A stretch of 64,000 nucleotides of DNA from Actinomadura litoris (GTDB taxonomy: Bacteria > Actinomycetota > Actinomycetes > Streptosporangiales > Streptosporangiaceae), in the NCBI RefSeq assembly GCF_009733595.1, contig NZ_WOFH01000014.1, forward strand, positions 62,001 to 126,000, in the 5' to 3' direction. The translations under genes were made by a program, and so were the position numbers. Below, in pieces: positions 8,833-15,375 of this stretch (its first letter is position 1; each line of letters opens with the position of its first letter). The notes under the pieces are model-generated. The model searched no databases. It was not told the DNA's origin and saw only the letters and a program-made list of their open reading frames with translations.

Positions 8833-8880
8833 GAATTGCCGGGCCGGAGGGAGCCAGAACGCGGCAATTCTCGCACCGCC
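8833..8880. promoter_or_regulatory. Inverted repeat upstream of the PASTA kinase
   Basis: GAATTGCCG at 8833-8841 is matched by CGGCAATTC at 8872-8880, a perfect 9-bp inverted repeat with a 30-nt spacer, starting 15 nt upstream of the kinase ATG. It could be an operator or a leader hairpin. A second perfect repeat, CTGACCG/CGGTCAG (8922-8928 and 8933-8939), lies further upstream. Confidence 0.4.
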
Positions 8881-9005
8881 GCCGTTTTCCCCGGTGACGT
8901 TCCGTGGTCCCCGCCGCTGCGCTGACCGACTGCGGTCAGGAGCGTGCTAATTAATTCCTACTTTCAGAGATAAGTCAGGCACTTGGGGGAGTTAAGGAGA
9001 ACGCG

Positions 9006-9027
9006 GTCAAGATCCTTTCTTCTTGAC
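9006..9027 (-). terminator. Hairpin at the end of the TetR-ABC operon
   Basis: GTCAAGA (9006-9012) and TCTTGAC (9021-9027) form a 7-bp stem with an 8-nt loop, overlapping the end of the small peptide ORF. It is followed by mixed sequence with no clear U tract. Confidence 0.4.
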
Positions 9028-9069
9028 GATCTTTCCGGCGATCTTTTCCGCGATCTTTCCTGAGGGCAT
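9007..9069 (-). CDS. 20-residue cationic amphipathic peptide ORF
   Basis: A complete reading frame, MPSGKIAEKIAGKIVKKKGS, begins one base after the stop of the ABC permease gene (TGA-A-ATG), so translation could be coupled. The peptide has seven Lys and one Glu, with Ile at 6, 10 and 14 and small hydrophobics at 7, 11 and 15, which would form an amphipathic helix. It is built from three 12-nt repeat units (9022-9057). It closely resembles PGLa-type membrane-active peptides such as the designed (KIAGKIA) series. There is no signal peptide. A GTCAAGA/TCTTGAC hairpin covers the stop codon. It may be a chance ORF, but its base composition (about 48% GC) and regularity stand out sharply here. Confidence 0.4.
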   Translation of the reverse strand: MPSGKIAEKIAGKIVKKKGS

Positions 9070-9070
9070 T

Positions 9071-10705
9071 TCAGCCGATGTCGCGGCGGCGGAAGGCGAG
9101 CAGCCCGGCCGCCGAGGCGGCCAGCGCCACGGCGGTGAGGGAGACCAGCGGCAGCGGGGAGAACGTGCCGCCCGGCACGTTGGGGGTGTGGGTGAAGGGC
9201 GAGACGTCCATGACGGGCTGGGGGAGCTTCAGCACCGGTCCCATCTGGCCGAGCATCAGGCACACCGCGAGCACGCCCCATCCCGCCTGCGCGGCGCGCG
9301 GCAGCAGGCCGAACAGCAGGACGGTCACCCCCGCGACGACCCACACCGCCGGGAGCTGCGCGAGCGCGGCGCCGAACACGCGGGGGAGCTGGCCGCCGAG
9401 GTCGCCCGAGCGCAGCCCGTGCGCGGAACCGACGGCGAGGCCGGTCAGGGCGAGCATCACCACCGTGCCCGCGACGGTGACGGCGAGCTGCGACACCGCC
9501 CACCGCAGCCGGCCGACGCCGGTCGCGAGCACCGGTTCGAGCCGCTGCCCCGCCTCCTCGGCCCGCAGCCGGAGCACGCCCTGCACCGCGTACGCGGCGG
9601 TGAGCAGCGCCATCAGCCCCATCGCGGTGGACAGGAACGCGTCGACGATGTCGTCCTGCCGGCCCAGCTCGCGCAGGCTCTTGAGGGTGGAGTCGCTGTC
9701 GCCGACCAGGTCGCTCACCCCGTCGGCGATGCCGCCGATCGCGAGGCCGTACACGAGGAACCCGGCCGACCAGCCCACCAGCGAGCCGCGCTGCAGCCGC
9801 CACGCCAGCGCGAGCGGGGTGCGCAGGGACGGCGCGGCGCGGGACGGGCCGGGGCCCGGCGCGAGGATCCCGGCGCCGAGGTCGCGGCGCTCGATCAGCG
9901 CGTACGCGGCGGCCGCCAGCAGCGCGAACGCCACCAGCGGCAGCGCCAGCGCGGCCCACTGCTCGTCCGCGTAGGGCCGCACCCGCTGGGCCCAGCCGAT
10001 CGGTGACAGCCACGCCAGCCAGTGCGCCGACCCGACGTCGCCGAGCCCGCGCAGCAGGAAGCCCGTCCCGAGGACGGCGAGCGCCAGCCCGTTGGCCAGC
10101 CGGGACGTCTGGGCGACCTGCGCGGTGACCGCCGCGACGCCCGCGAACACCATCCCCGCCCCGAACCAGGCCAGGCCGAACGCCACCGCGCCCGCCGCCG
10201 GCGCCCCGAAGGCGATCATCACGGCCGTGGCCAGGACGGCGAGCGTCCCGGCGGCCGTCGCGGCGACGAGCAGCGCGGCGGTCAGCGGGGCGCGGCGGCC
10301 GACGACGCCCGCGCCGACCAGTTCGAGCCGCCCGGTCTCCTCCTCGGCGCGCGAGTGCCGCACGACGAGCAGCACGCACATGAGCCCGACCAGCGCGGCG
10401 CCGGTCGCGCCGGTCTGCCATGCCGCGACCCCACTGGCGGTGTGCTCGTTGAGCACCGGCCCGTACATCGCCTTCGTGGACGGGTTGTCGTTGATCCCCC
10501 GTGCGAACTTCTCCAGTGCCCCGGGCTCGTCGTAGCCGGTCCGGAAGCTGTACATGGAGCTGGACACGAGCGCGGTCAGCGCGTAGATCCACGCCGGGAG
10601 CATGATCCGGTCGCGGCGCAGCCACATCTTCACCAGCATGCCGGTGCCGGCGAGCCGACCGCCCTCCCCGGCGGCGGGCGCGGGCGCGAGGGTGACGGCG
10701 GTCAT
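9071..10705 (-). CDS. ABC exporter permease (polyketide-antibiotic exporter type)
   Basis: 544 residues with about twelve hydrophobic segments, arranged as two similar halves (MWLRRDRIMLPAWIYAL and LAWRLQRGSLVGWSAGFLVYG start them). This is the layout of the large permeases annotated as exporters of polyketide antibiotics in actinobacteria. The ATG overlaps the stop of the ATPase gene (ATGA), so the two proteins form one ABC-2 exporter. The TetR gene lies upstream in the same direction. The export substrate is unknown; drugs or membrane-active compounds are usual for such sets. Confidence 0.88.
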   Translation of the reverse strand: MTAVTLAPAPAAGEGGRLAGTGMLVKMWLRRDRIMLPAWIYALTALVSSSMYSFRTGYDEPGALEKFARGINDNPSTKAMYGPVLNEHTASGVAAWQTGATGAALVGLMCVLLVVRHSRAEEETGRLELVGAGVVGRRAPLTAALLVAATAAGTLAVLATAVMIAFGAPAAGAVAFGLAWFGAGMVFAGVAAVTAQVAQTSRLANGLALAVLGTGFLLRGLGDVGSAHWLAWLSPIGWAQRVRPYADEQWAALALPLVAFALLAAAAYALIERRDLGAGILAPGPGPSRAAPSLRTPLALAWRLQRGSLVGWSAGFLVYGLAIGGIADGVSDLVGDSDSTLKSLRELGRQDDIVDAFLSTAMGLMALLTAAYAVQGVLRLRAEEAGQRLEPVLATGVGRLRWAVSQLAVTVAGTVVMLALTGLAVGSAHGLRSGDLGGQLPRVFGAALAQLPAVWVVAGVTVLLFGLLPRAAQAGWGVLAVCLMLGQMGPVLKLPQPVMDVSPFTHTPNVPGGTFSPLPLVSLTAVALAASAAGLLAFRRRDIG

Positions 10706-11661
10706 GACGCCTCCGCGGGGGCGAGGTCGTCCTGGTAGTGGCGCAGGAACAGCTCCTCAAGCGTGGGCGGGCGGCTGGTGAGGCTGCGCACTCCCGCCGG
10801 GGTCAGCCGCTCCAGCAGCGTCCCGAGCCGGTCGGTGTCGACCTCGCAGCGGACCCGCACGCCCGGCCCCTCCAGCGGGCGGACGTCGAGGTCCTGGACG
10901 CCGGGCAGCCCGGCCAGGTCGCCGGGGTCGCCGGCGAGGTCGGCGGTGACGGCCGTGCGGGTCAGGTGCCGCAGCTCGTCCAGCGTGCCGGTCTCGGCGG
11001 TGCGGCCCCTGCGGATGATCGTGACCCGGTCGCACAGCGCCTCGACCTCGCTGAGGATGTGGCTGGACAGCAGCACCGTCCGGCCCGCGTCGCGCTCCTC
11101 CTGGACCGACGTGCGGAACATCTCCTCCATGAGCGGGTCGAGGCCGGAGGTCGGCTCGTCCAGGATGAGCAGCTCCGCGTCGGAGGCGAAGGCCGCGACC
11201 AGCGCGACCTTCTGCCGGTTGCCCTTGGAGTAGGCGCGGCCCTTCTTCTTCGGGTCGAGCTCGAACCGCTCCAGCAGCAGTTCCCTGCGGTCCTCGTCGA
11301 GCCCGCCGCGCAGCCGTCCGAGCAGGTCGATGACCTCGCCGCCGGTCAGGTTCGGCCACAGCGTGACGTCGCCGGGGACGTAGGCGAGGCGGCGGTGCAG
11401 GGCGGTGGCGTCCTGCCAGGGGTCGCCGCCGAGGAGCCGCGCGGTGCCCGCGTCGGCGCGCATGAGCCCGAGCAGGACGCGGATCGTCGTGGACTTCCCG
11501 GCGCCGTTCGGCCCGAGGAAGCCGTGCACCTCCCCGGTCCGCACCGTGAGGTCCAGCCCGTCGAGCGCGCGGGTGGGGCCGAACGTCTTGACCAGGCCGG
11601 CCGCCTGGATCGCGTCGGTCGCCTCAGCCGTCGTGGGGGTCGTCGCGTGGGTCACCGTCAT
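10702..11661 (-). CDS. ABC transporter ATPase (DrrA-like)
   Basis: 319 residues. Walker A is GPNGAGKST, the signature region reads YSKGNRQKVALV (a variant of LSGGQ usual in this group), Walker B is LLILDEPTSGLD, and the H-loop is SSHILSEVE. The C-terminal 80 residues form the accessory domain found in DrrA-like ATPases. The first codons overlap the end of the TetR gene by 38 nt. The ATG at 11661 sits almost on top of GGGAG; the GTG at 11655 would be better spaced and is an alternative start. It powers the permease encoded directly downstream. Confidence 0.92.
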   Translation of the reverse strand: MTVTHATTPTTAEATDAIQAAGLVKTFGPTRALDGLDLTVRTGEVHGFLGPNGAGKSTTIRVLLGLMRADAGTARLLGGDPWQDATALHRRLAYVPGDVTLWPNLTGGEVIDLLGRLRGGLDEDRRELLLERFELDPKKKGRAYSKGNRQKVALVAAFASDAELLILDEPTSGLDPLMEEMFRTSVQEERDAGRTVLLSSHILSEVEALCDRVTIIRRGRTAETGTLDELRHLTRTAVTADLAGDPGDLAGLPGVQDLDVRPLEGPGVRVRCEVDTDRLGTLLERLTPAGVRSLTSRPPTLEELFLRHYQDDLAPAEAS

Positions 11662-12328
11662 CTCCCTTCGCGGCCATCGCCGCCTCGTACAGGTCCAGCC
11701 CGGCGTGCGCGCGGGCGACGCTCTCCCGGCTCAGCAGCCGGTCGTCGAACACCTCCAGCACCGCTCGGCGCAGCGGCGGTGCCCCCTCGACGGTCAGCGT
11801 GTCGGTGCCGATGACCCGGGAGAGGTGCTCGTGCAGCACGACGACGCTCACCGACATCGCGGCCATGGCCGCGGAGTAGACGTGCAGGTCGCGGGTGGTG
11901 GGCGCGGCGACGCCCGCCGGCGGGTCCGCCAGGTACCGCTCGGTCATCTCGACCAGGTCGTCGAACAGCTGCGCGGCGGCGGGCGAGCCGTCGACCAGCG
12001 CGCGGGCGAGGTAGCGCCGCACCGGCAGGTCGGCCCGCAGCATCGCCTCGTGGAACCCCGGGTCGCCCGCCGCCTCGCTGGTCGACTGCGCGCTGAGCCG
12101 CCGCAGGACGTCGAGCGCGTACGCGTCGCACGCCTCGCGCAGCGCGTCCTTGGACCCGAAGTGGTGCTGGACGAGGCCCACCGACACCCCCGCCGCCTCG
12201 GCGATGCCCCGGAACGTGGCGCCCCTGATGCCGTGCTCGGCGAACTGGAGGAGCGCGGTGTCCCGGATGCGGGCGCGGGCCGTGAGGTCCTCCGAAGCCG
12301 GGGCCCCGCCCCGGCCGGTCGTCGTCAT
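11624..12328 (-). CDS. TetR-family repressor of the ABC exporter operon
   Basis: 234 residues. The ATG at 12328 has a strong GAAGGGGGG ribosome site; a longer frame starting at 12379 would run through the operator sequences and is unlikely. The N-terminal TetR helix-turn-helix covers about residues 15-60 (IRDTALLQFAEHGIRGATFRGIAEAAGVSVG, with HHFGSKDAL following). The remaining helical part is the ligand domain. It is the first gene of an operon with the ABC ATPase and permease, so it probably represses this operon and is released by a compound the pump exports. Confidence 0.9.
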   Translation of the reverse strand: MTTTGRGGAPASEDLTARARIRDTALLQFAEHGIRGATFRGIAEAAGVSVGLVQHHFGSKDALREACDAYALDVLRRLSAQSTSEAAGDPGFHEAMLRADLPVRRYLARALVDGSPAAAQLFDDLVEMTERYLADPPAGVAAPTTRDLHVYSAAMAAMSVSVVVLHEHLSRVIGTDTLTVEGAPPLRRAVLEVFDDRLLSRESVARAHAGLDLYEAAMAAKGDDGDPRDDPHDG

Positions 12329-12340
12329 GTTCCCCCCTTC

Positions 12341-12391
12341 CAATACGTCTGTATGGCAAGCAATATGACTGTATACCATACGAGCGTATTG
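12341..12391. promoter_or_regulatory. Triple TetR operator
   Basis: Three related 16-nt sites stand just upstream of the TetR gene: CAATACGTCTGTATGG (12341-12356), CAATATGACTGTATAC (12361-12376) and, inverted, CCATACGAGCGTATTG (12376-12391). All share ATAYGnnnGTAT. The outer two differ only in three central bases when one is inverted. This AT-rich patch is the expected binding site of the adjacent TetR protein. Confidence 0.65.
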
Positions 12392-12423
12392 GAACAGGGT
12401 GTGACAGGGTCTTCAGCGGCGAG

Positions 12424-12442
12424 TTAGCTTAGGCTAGCCTTA
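12424..12442. promoter_or_regulatory. Iron box 1 (DtxR/IdeR operator)
   Basis: TTAGCTTAGGCTAGCCTTA is a 19-bp imperfect palindrome close to the DtxR/IdeR consensus TTAGGTTAGSCTAACCTAA. It ends four bases before the GTG of the first FecCD permease. Confidence 0.8.
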
Positions 12443-12446
12443 TCGC

Positions 12447-13517
12447 GTGCTGTCGTCCGTGCGGAGAACCCCCGTCCCACGCCCCGGAGGCCCCGGGGGC
12501 CGCGCGGGTCCGGCGGCCGTCCCGCGCCGCGTCCTGCGCTGGGGCGGGCTGGGGCTGCTCGCCGCCGCGCTGCTGCTGACCGCCGCCGCCAGCCTCGCGA
12601 TCGGCGCCGAGCACGTCCCGCCCGGAAAGGTCGTCTCCGGCCTGCTCTCGCCCGACGACTCGCAGTCCTCACTGATCGTCCGGGAGCTGCGGCTGCCCCG
12701 CACGCTGCTCGGCCTCGCGGTCGGCGTCGCGCTCGGCCTGGCGGGCGCGGTGATGCAGGCCCTCACCCGCAACCCGCTCGCCGAACCCGGCATCCTCGGC
12801 GTGAACGGCGGCGCCGCGCTCGCGGTCGTGGCCGTCATGAGCGCGTTCCGCGTGGACGAGGTCCTCGTCTACGTGTGGGCGGCGTTCGCCGGTGCGGCGG
12901 GCGCGGCGGCCCTGGTCTACCTGGTCGGCGCGCGCGGCCGGGGCGGGGCGTCCCCGGCGCGGCTGGTGCTGGCCGGCGCCGCCGTCAACGCCGTGTTCAC
13001 CGCGCTGACCGCCGGGCTGATGCTGCTCAGCCCGCGCACGTTCAACGGCTTCCGGTTCTGGCAGGTCGGCTCGCTCGGCGGGCGCGGCATGGACGTCCTG
13101 CCCCGCGTGCTGCCGTTCATCGCCGCCGGCACGGTGCTGGCGCTGCTGCTGGCCCGGCCGCTGAACGCGCTCGGCCTCGGCGAGGACGCGGGACGCGCGC
13201 TCGGCGCGCGCCCCGGCCGCACCCGCGCGCTCGGCGCCGTCGCGGTGGTGCTGCTGTGCGGGTCGGCGACGGCGGCCGCCGGGCCGATCGCGTTCCTCGG
13301 CCTGGCCGTCCCGTTCATCGTCCGCGCGGCCGTCGGCCCCGACCAGCGCTGGGTGCTGCCCTACTCGCTGCTGCTCGCGCCCGTCCTGCTGCTCGGCGCC
13401 GACATCGCCGGACGCGTCGTCGCCCCGGGCGAGCTGGAGACCGGCATCGTCACCGCCTTCCTCGGCGCGCCGCTGTTCATGCTGATGGTCCGCAGGGGAA
13501 GGACACGCGACCTATGA
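12447..13517 (+). CDS. Ferric-siderophore ABC permease (FecCD family), first subunit
   Basis: 356 residues, about nine or ten membrane helices. FecCD signatures include LRLPRTLLGLAVGVALGLAGAVMQALTRNPLA and the coupling segment GPIAFLGLAVPFIVR. The GTG at 12447 directly follows iron box 1 with no ribosome site, so the message may be leaderless or use a later start within the first 40 residues. It forms an operon with the second permease and the ATPase through ATGA overlaps, and together they import the iron-loaded siderophore across the membrane. The binding lipoprotein is encoded 22 kb away at 35690 but under the same kind of iron box. Confidence 0.93.
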   Translation: MLSSVRRTPVPRPGGPGGRAGPAAVPRRVLRWGGLGLLAAALLLTAAASLAIGAEHVPPGKVVSGLLSPDDSQSSLIVRELRLPRTLLGLAVGVALGLAGAVMQALTRNPLAEPGILGVNGGAALAVVAVMSAFRVDEVLVYVWAAFAGAAGAAALVYLVGARGRGGASPARLVLAGAAVNAVFTALTAGLMLLSPRTFNGFRFWQVGSLGGRGMDVLPRVLPFIAAGTVLALLLARPLNALGLGEDAGRALGARPGRTRALGAVAVVLLCGSATAAAGPIAFLGLAVPFIVRAAVGPDQRWVLPYSLLLAPVLLLGADIAGRVVAPGELETGIVTAFLGAPLFMLMVRRGRTRDL

Positions 13518-14539
13518 GCCGGACCCTGCGGGCCGGGGGACTGTCGCTGCGCTTCGAACCGCGCTCCGCGCTGGTGTGCGGGGTGCTGGCGCTGGTCGCG
13601 GCGGGCGCGGCGGTGCTCGTCGTCGGCTCGGGCGAGTTCCCGATCCCCGCCTCCGACGTCGTGCGGGCGCTGCTCGGGCAGGGCGACCGGGCGACCGAGT
13701 TCATCGTCACGACGCTGCGGCTGCCCCGCGCCGTCACCGGGCTGCTCGCCGGGCTCGCGCTCGGGCTGAGCGGCGCGGTCTTCCAGAGCATGTCGCGCAA
13801 CCCGCTCGGCAGCCCCGACCTCATCGGGTTCACCACCGGCTCGGCGACCGGCGCGCTGCTGCAGATCCTGGTGTTCGGCGGCGGCGCGGTCGCGATCACG
13901 GTCAGCTCGGTCGCGGGCGCGGTGCTCACCGCGCTCGCGGTCTACCTGGTCGCCTACCGCCCCGGTGGCGGCGGCGTGCACGGCGTCCGGCTGGTGCTGA
14001 TCGGGGTCGGCGCCGCCGCGATGCTGGAGGCGCTGAACTCCTACCTCATCACCCGCGCCGAGCTGCGCGAGGCCTACGAGGCGGCGTTCTGGCTGACCGG
14101 GAGCCTGAACGGGCGCGGCTGGGAGCAGGCCGTCCCGCTCTCGATCGCGCTGGCGGTGCTCGTGCCCGCCGCGCTCGCGCTCGGCCGCCCCCTCGCGATG
14201 GGCGAGCTGGGCGACGACGCGGCGCAGGCGCTCGGCGTGCCCGTCCAGCGGACCCGCGCGCTGCTCGTCGTCGTCGGGGTGGGTCTGGTCGCCGCCGCGA
14301 CCGCCGCCGTCGGCCCGGTCCCGTTCGTCGCGCTCGCCGCGCCGCAGCTCGCCCGGCGGCTGACCCGCCGCGCGGGCGCGCGGCTGCTGCCCGCCGCGCT
14401 GACCGGCGCCGCGCTGCTGGCCTGCGCCGACCTGATCTCGCTGCACCTGCCGGTCGCCGTGCCGGCTGGCGTCGTCACCGGCGTGCTCGGCGGCGCCTAC
14501 CTGGCGTGGCTGCTGTCCACCCGGAAGGGGACGACATGA
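13514..14539 (+). CDS. Ferric-siderophore ABC permease (FecCD family), second subunit
   Basis: 341 residues, starting at an ATG that overlaps the first permease stop (ATGA). FecCD hallmarks include LRLPRAVTGLLAGLALGLSGAVFQSMSRNPLGSPD and GPVPFVALAAPQLARR, with about nine or ten membrane helices. It is the heterodimer partner of the preceding permease, and the ATPase gene overlaps its stop. The three genes form a classic FecC-FecD-FecE set repressed by iron through the box upstream of the first gene. Confidence 0.93.
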   Translation: MSRTLRAGGLSLRFEPRSALVCGVLALVAAGAAVLVVGSGEFPIPASDVVRALLGQGDRATEFIVTTLRLPRAVTGLLAGLALGLSGAVFQSMSRNPLGSPDLIGFTTGSATGALLQILVFGGGAVAITVSSVAGAVLTALAVYLVAYRPGGGGVHGVRLVLIGVGAAAMLEALNSYLITRAELREAYEAAFWLTGSLNGRGWEQAVPLSIALAVLVPAALALGRPLAMGELGDDAAQALGVPVQRTRALLVVVGVGLVAAATAAVGPVPFVALAAPQLARRLTRRAGARLLPAALTGAALLACADLISLHLPVAVPAGVVTGVLGGAYLAWLLSTRKGTT

Positions 14540-15345
14540 CGAGGCTCCGCGCGGACGCCCTCACCCTCGCCTACGACCGGCGCGTCGTCGCCGAGCGGCT
14601 CGGGGTGGAGATCCCCGACGAGTCGTTCACCGTCATCGTCGGCCCGAACGCGTGCGGGAAGTCGACGCTGCTGCGGGCGCTGGCCCGGCTGCTGCGCCCC
14701 CGCGAGGGCACGGTGCTCCTGGACGGCGCGCCGATCTCCGCGCTGCCGCCCAAGCGCCTCGCGCGCCTGCTCGGGCTGCTTCCGCAGTCGTCGATCACAC
14801 CCGAGGGCATCACGGTCGCCGACCTCGTCGCGCGCGGCCGCTACCCCTACCAGGGGCTGCTGCGCCAGTGGTCGCGCGAGGACGAGGGCGCCGTCGCCGA
14901 GGCGCTGGAGGCGGTGGGCGTCGAGGACCTCGCCGACCGCGTCGTGGACGAGCTGTCCGGCGGCCAGCGGCAGCGCGTCTGGCTCGCGCTCGTCCTCGCC
15001 CAGCGGACGGGCATCCTGCTGCTGGACGAGCCGACCACCTACCTCGACATCGCGCACCAGGTCGAGGTGCTCGACCTGTGCTCGCGCCTGCACGAGGAGG
15101 GGCGCACGCTCGTCGCGGTGCTGCACGACCTCAACCACGCCTGCCGGTACGCGACGCACCTGATCGCGATGCGCGACGGCGAGATCCGCGCGCAGGGCCC
15201 GCCGGGGGAGATCGTCACCGCCGGGCTCGTCGAGGAGGTGTTCGGGCTGCCGTGCCGGGTCATCGACGATCCGGAGACCGGCACGCCGCTGATCGTCCCG
15301 GTCGACCGGCGGCGGGCGTTGACGCCGAAAAACCCCCTCAATTAG
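14536..15345 (+). CDS. Ferric-siderophore ABC importer ATPase (FecE/FepC family)
   Basis: 269 residues. Walker A is GPNACGKST, where Ala replaces the more usual Gly; the Q-loop is in LLPQSS; the signature LSGGQRQR, Walker B ILLLDEP and H-loop AVLHDLNHA are all intact. It starts at an ATG overlapping the second permease (ATGA). Its stop codon lies within iron box 2, so the operator for the next operon is embedded in the end of this gene. It drives uptake through the two FecCD subunits. Confidence 0.94.
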   Translation: MTRLRADALTLAYDRRVVAERLGVEIPDESFTVIVGPNACGKSTLLRALARLLRPREGTVLLDGAPISALPPKRLARLLGLLPQSSITPEGITVADLVARGRYPYQGLLRQWSREDEGAVAEALEAVGVEDLADRVVDELSGGQRQRVWLALVLAQRTGILLLDEPTTYLDIAHQVEVLDLCSRLHEEGRTLVAVLHDLNHACRYATHLIAMRDGEIRAQGPPGEIVTAGLVEEVFGLPCRVIDDPETGTPLIVPVDRRRALTPKNPLN

Positions 15346-15360
15346 GTTAGCCTTACCTAA
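15342..15360. promoter_or_regulatory. Iron box 2 (DtxR/IdeR operator)
   Basis: TTAGGTTAGCCTTACCTAA matches the 19-bp DtxR/IdeR consensus at all but one position. It overlaps the stop of the importer ATPase and lies 15 nt before the first NRPS gene. Confidence 0.88.
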
Positions 15361-15375
15361 TTCGAGGGGAGTTCC

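Noticed and set aside
8964..10760. A 598-codon minus-strand frame over the ABC permease
   Set aside because: Out of frame with the transporter and Arg/Pro-rich; the 544-residue frame has the expected membrane helices.
12875..15350. Alternative plus-strand frames over the FecCD and ATPase genes
   Set aside because: The 12875-14539 frame contains the second permease only from 13514; upstream it is a shadow of the first permease. Other frames have no motifs.
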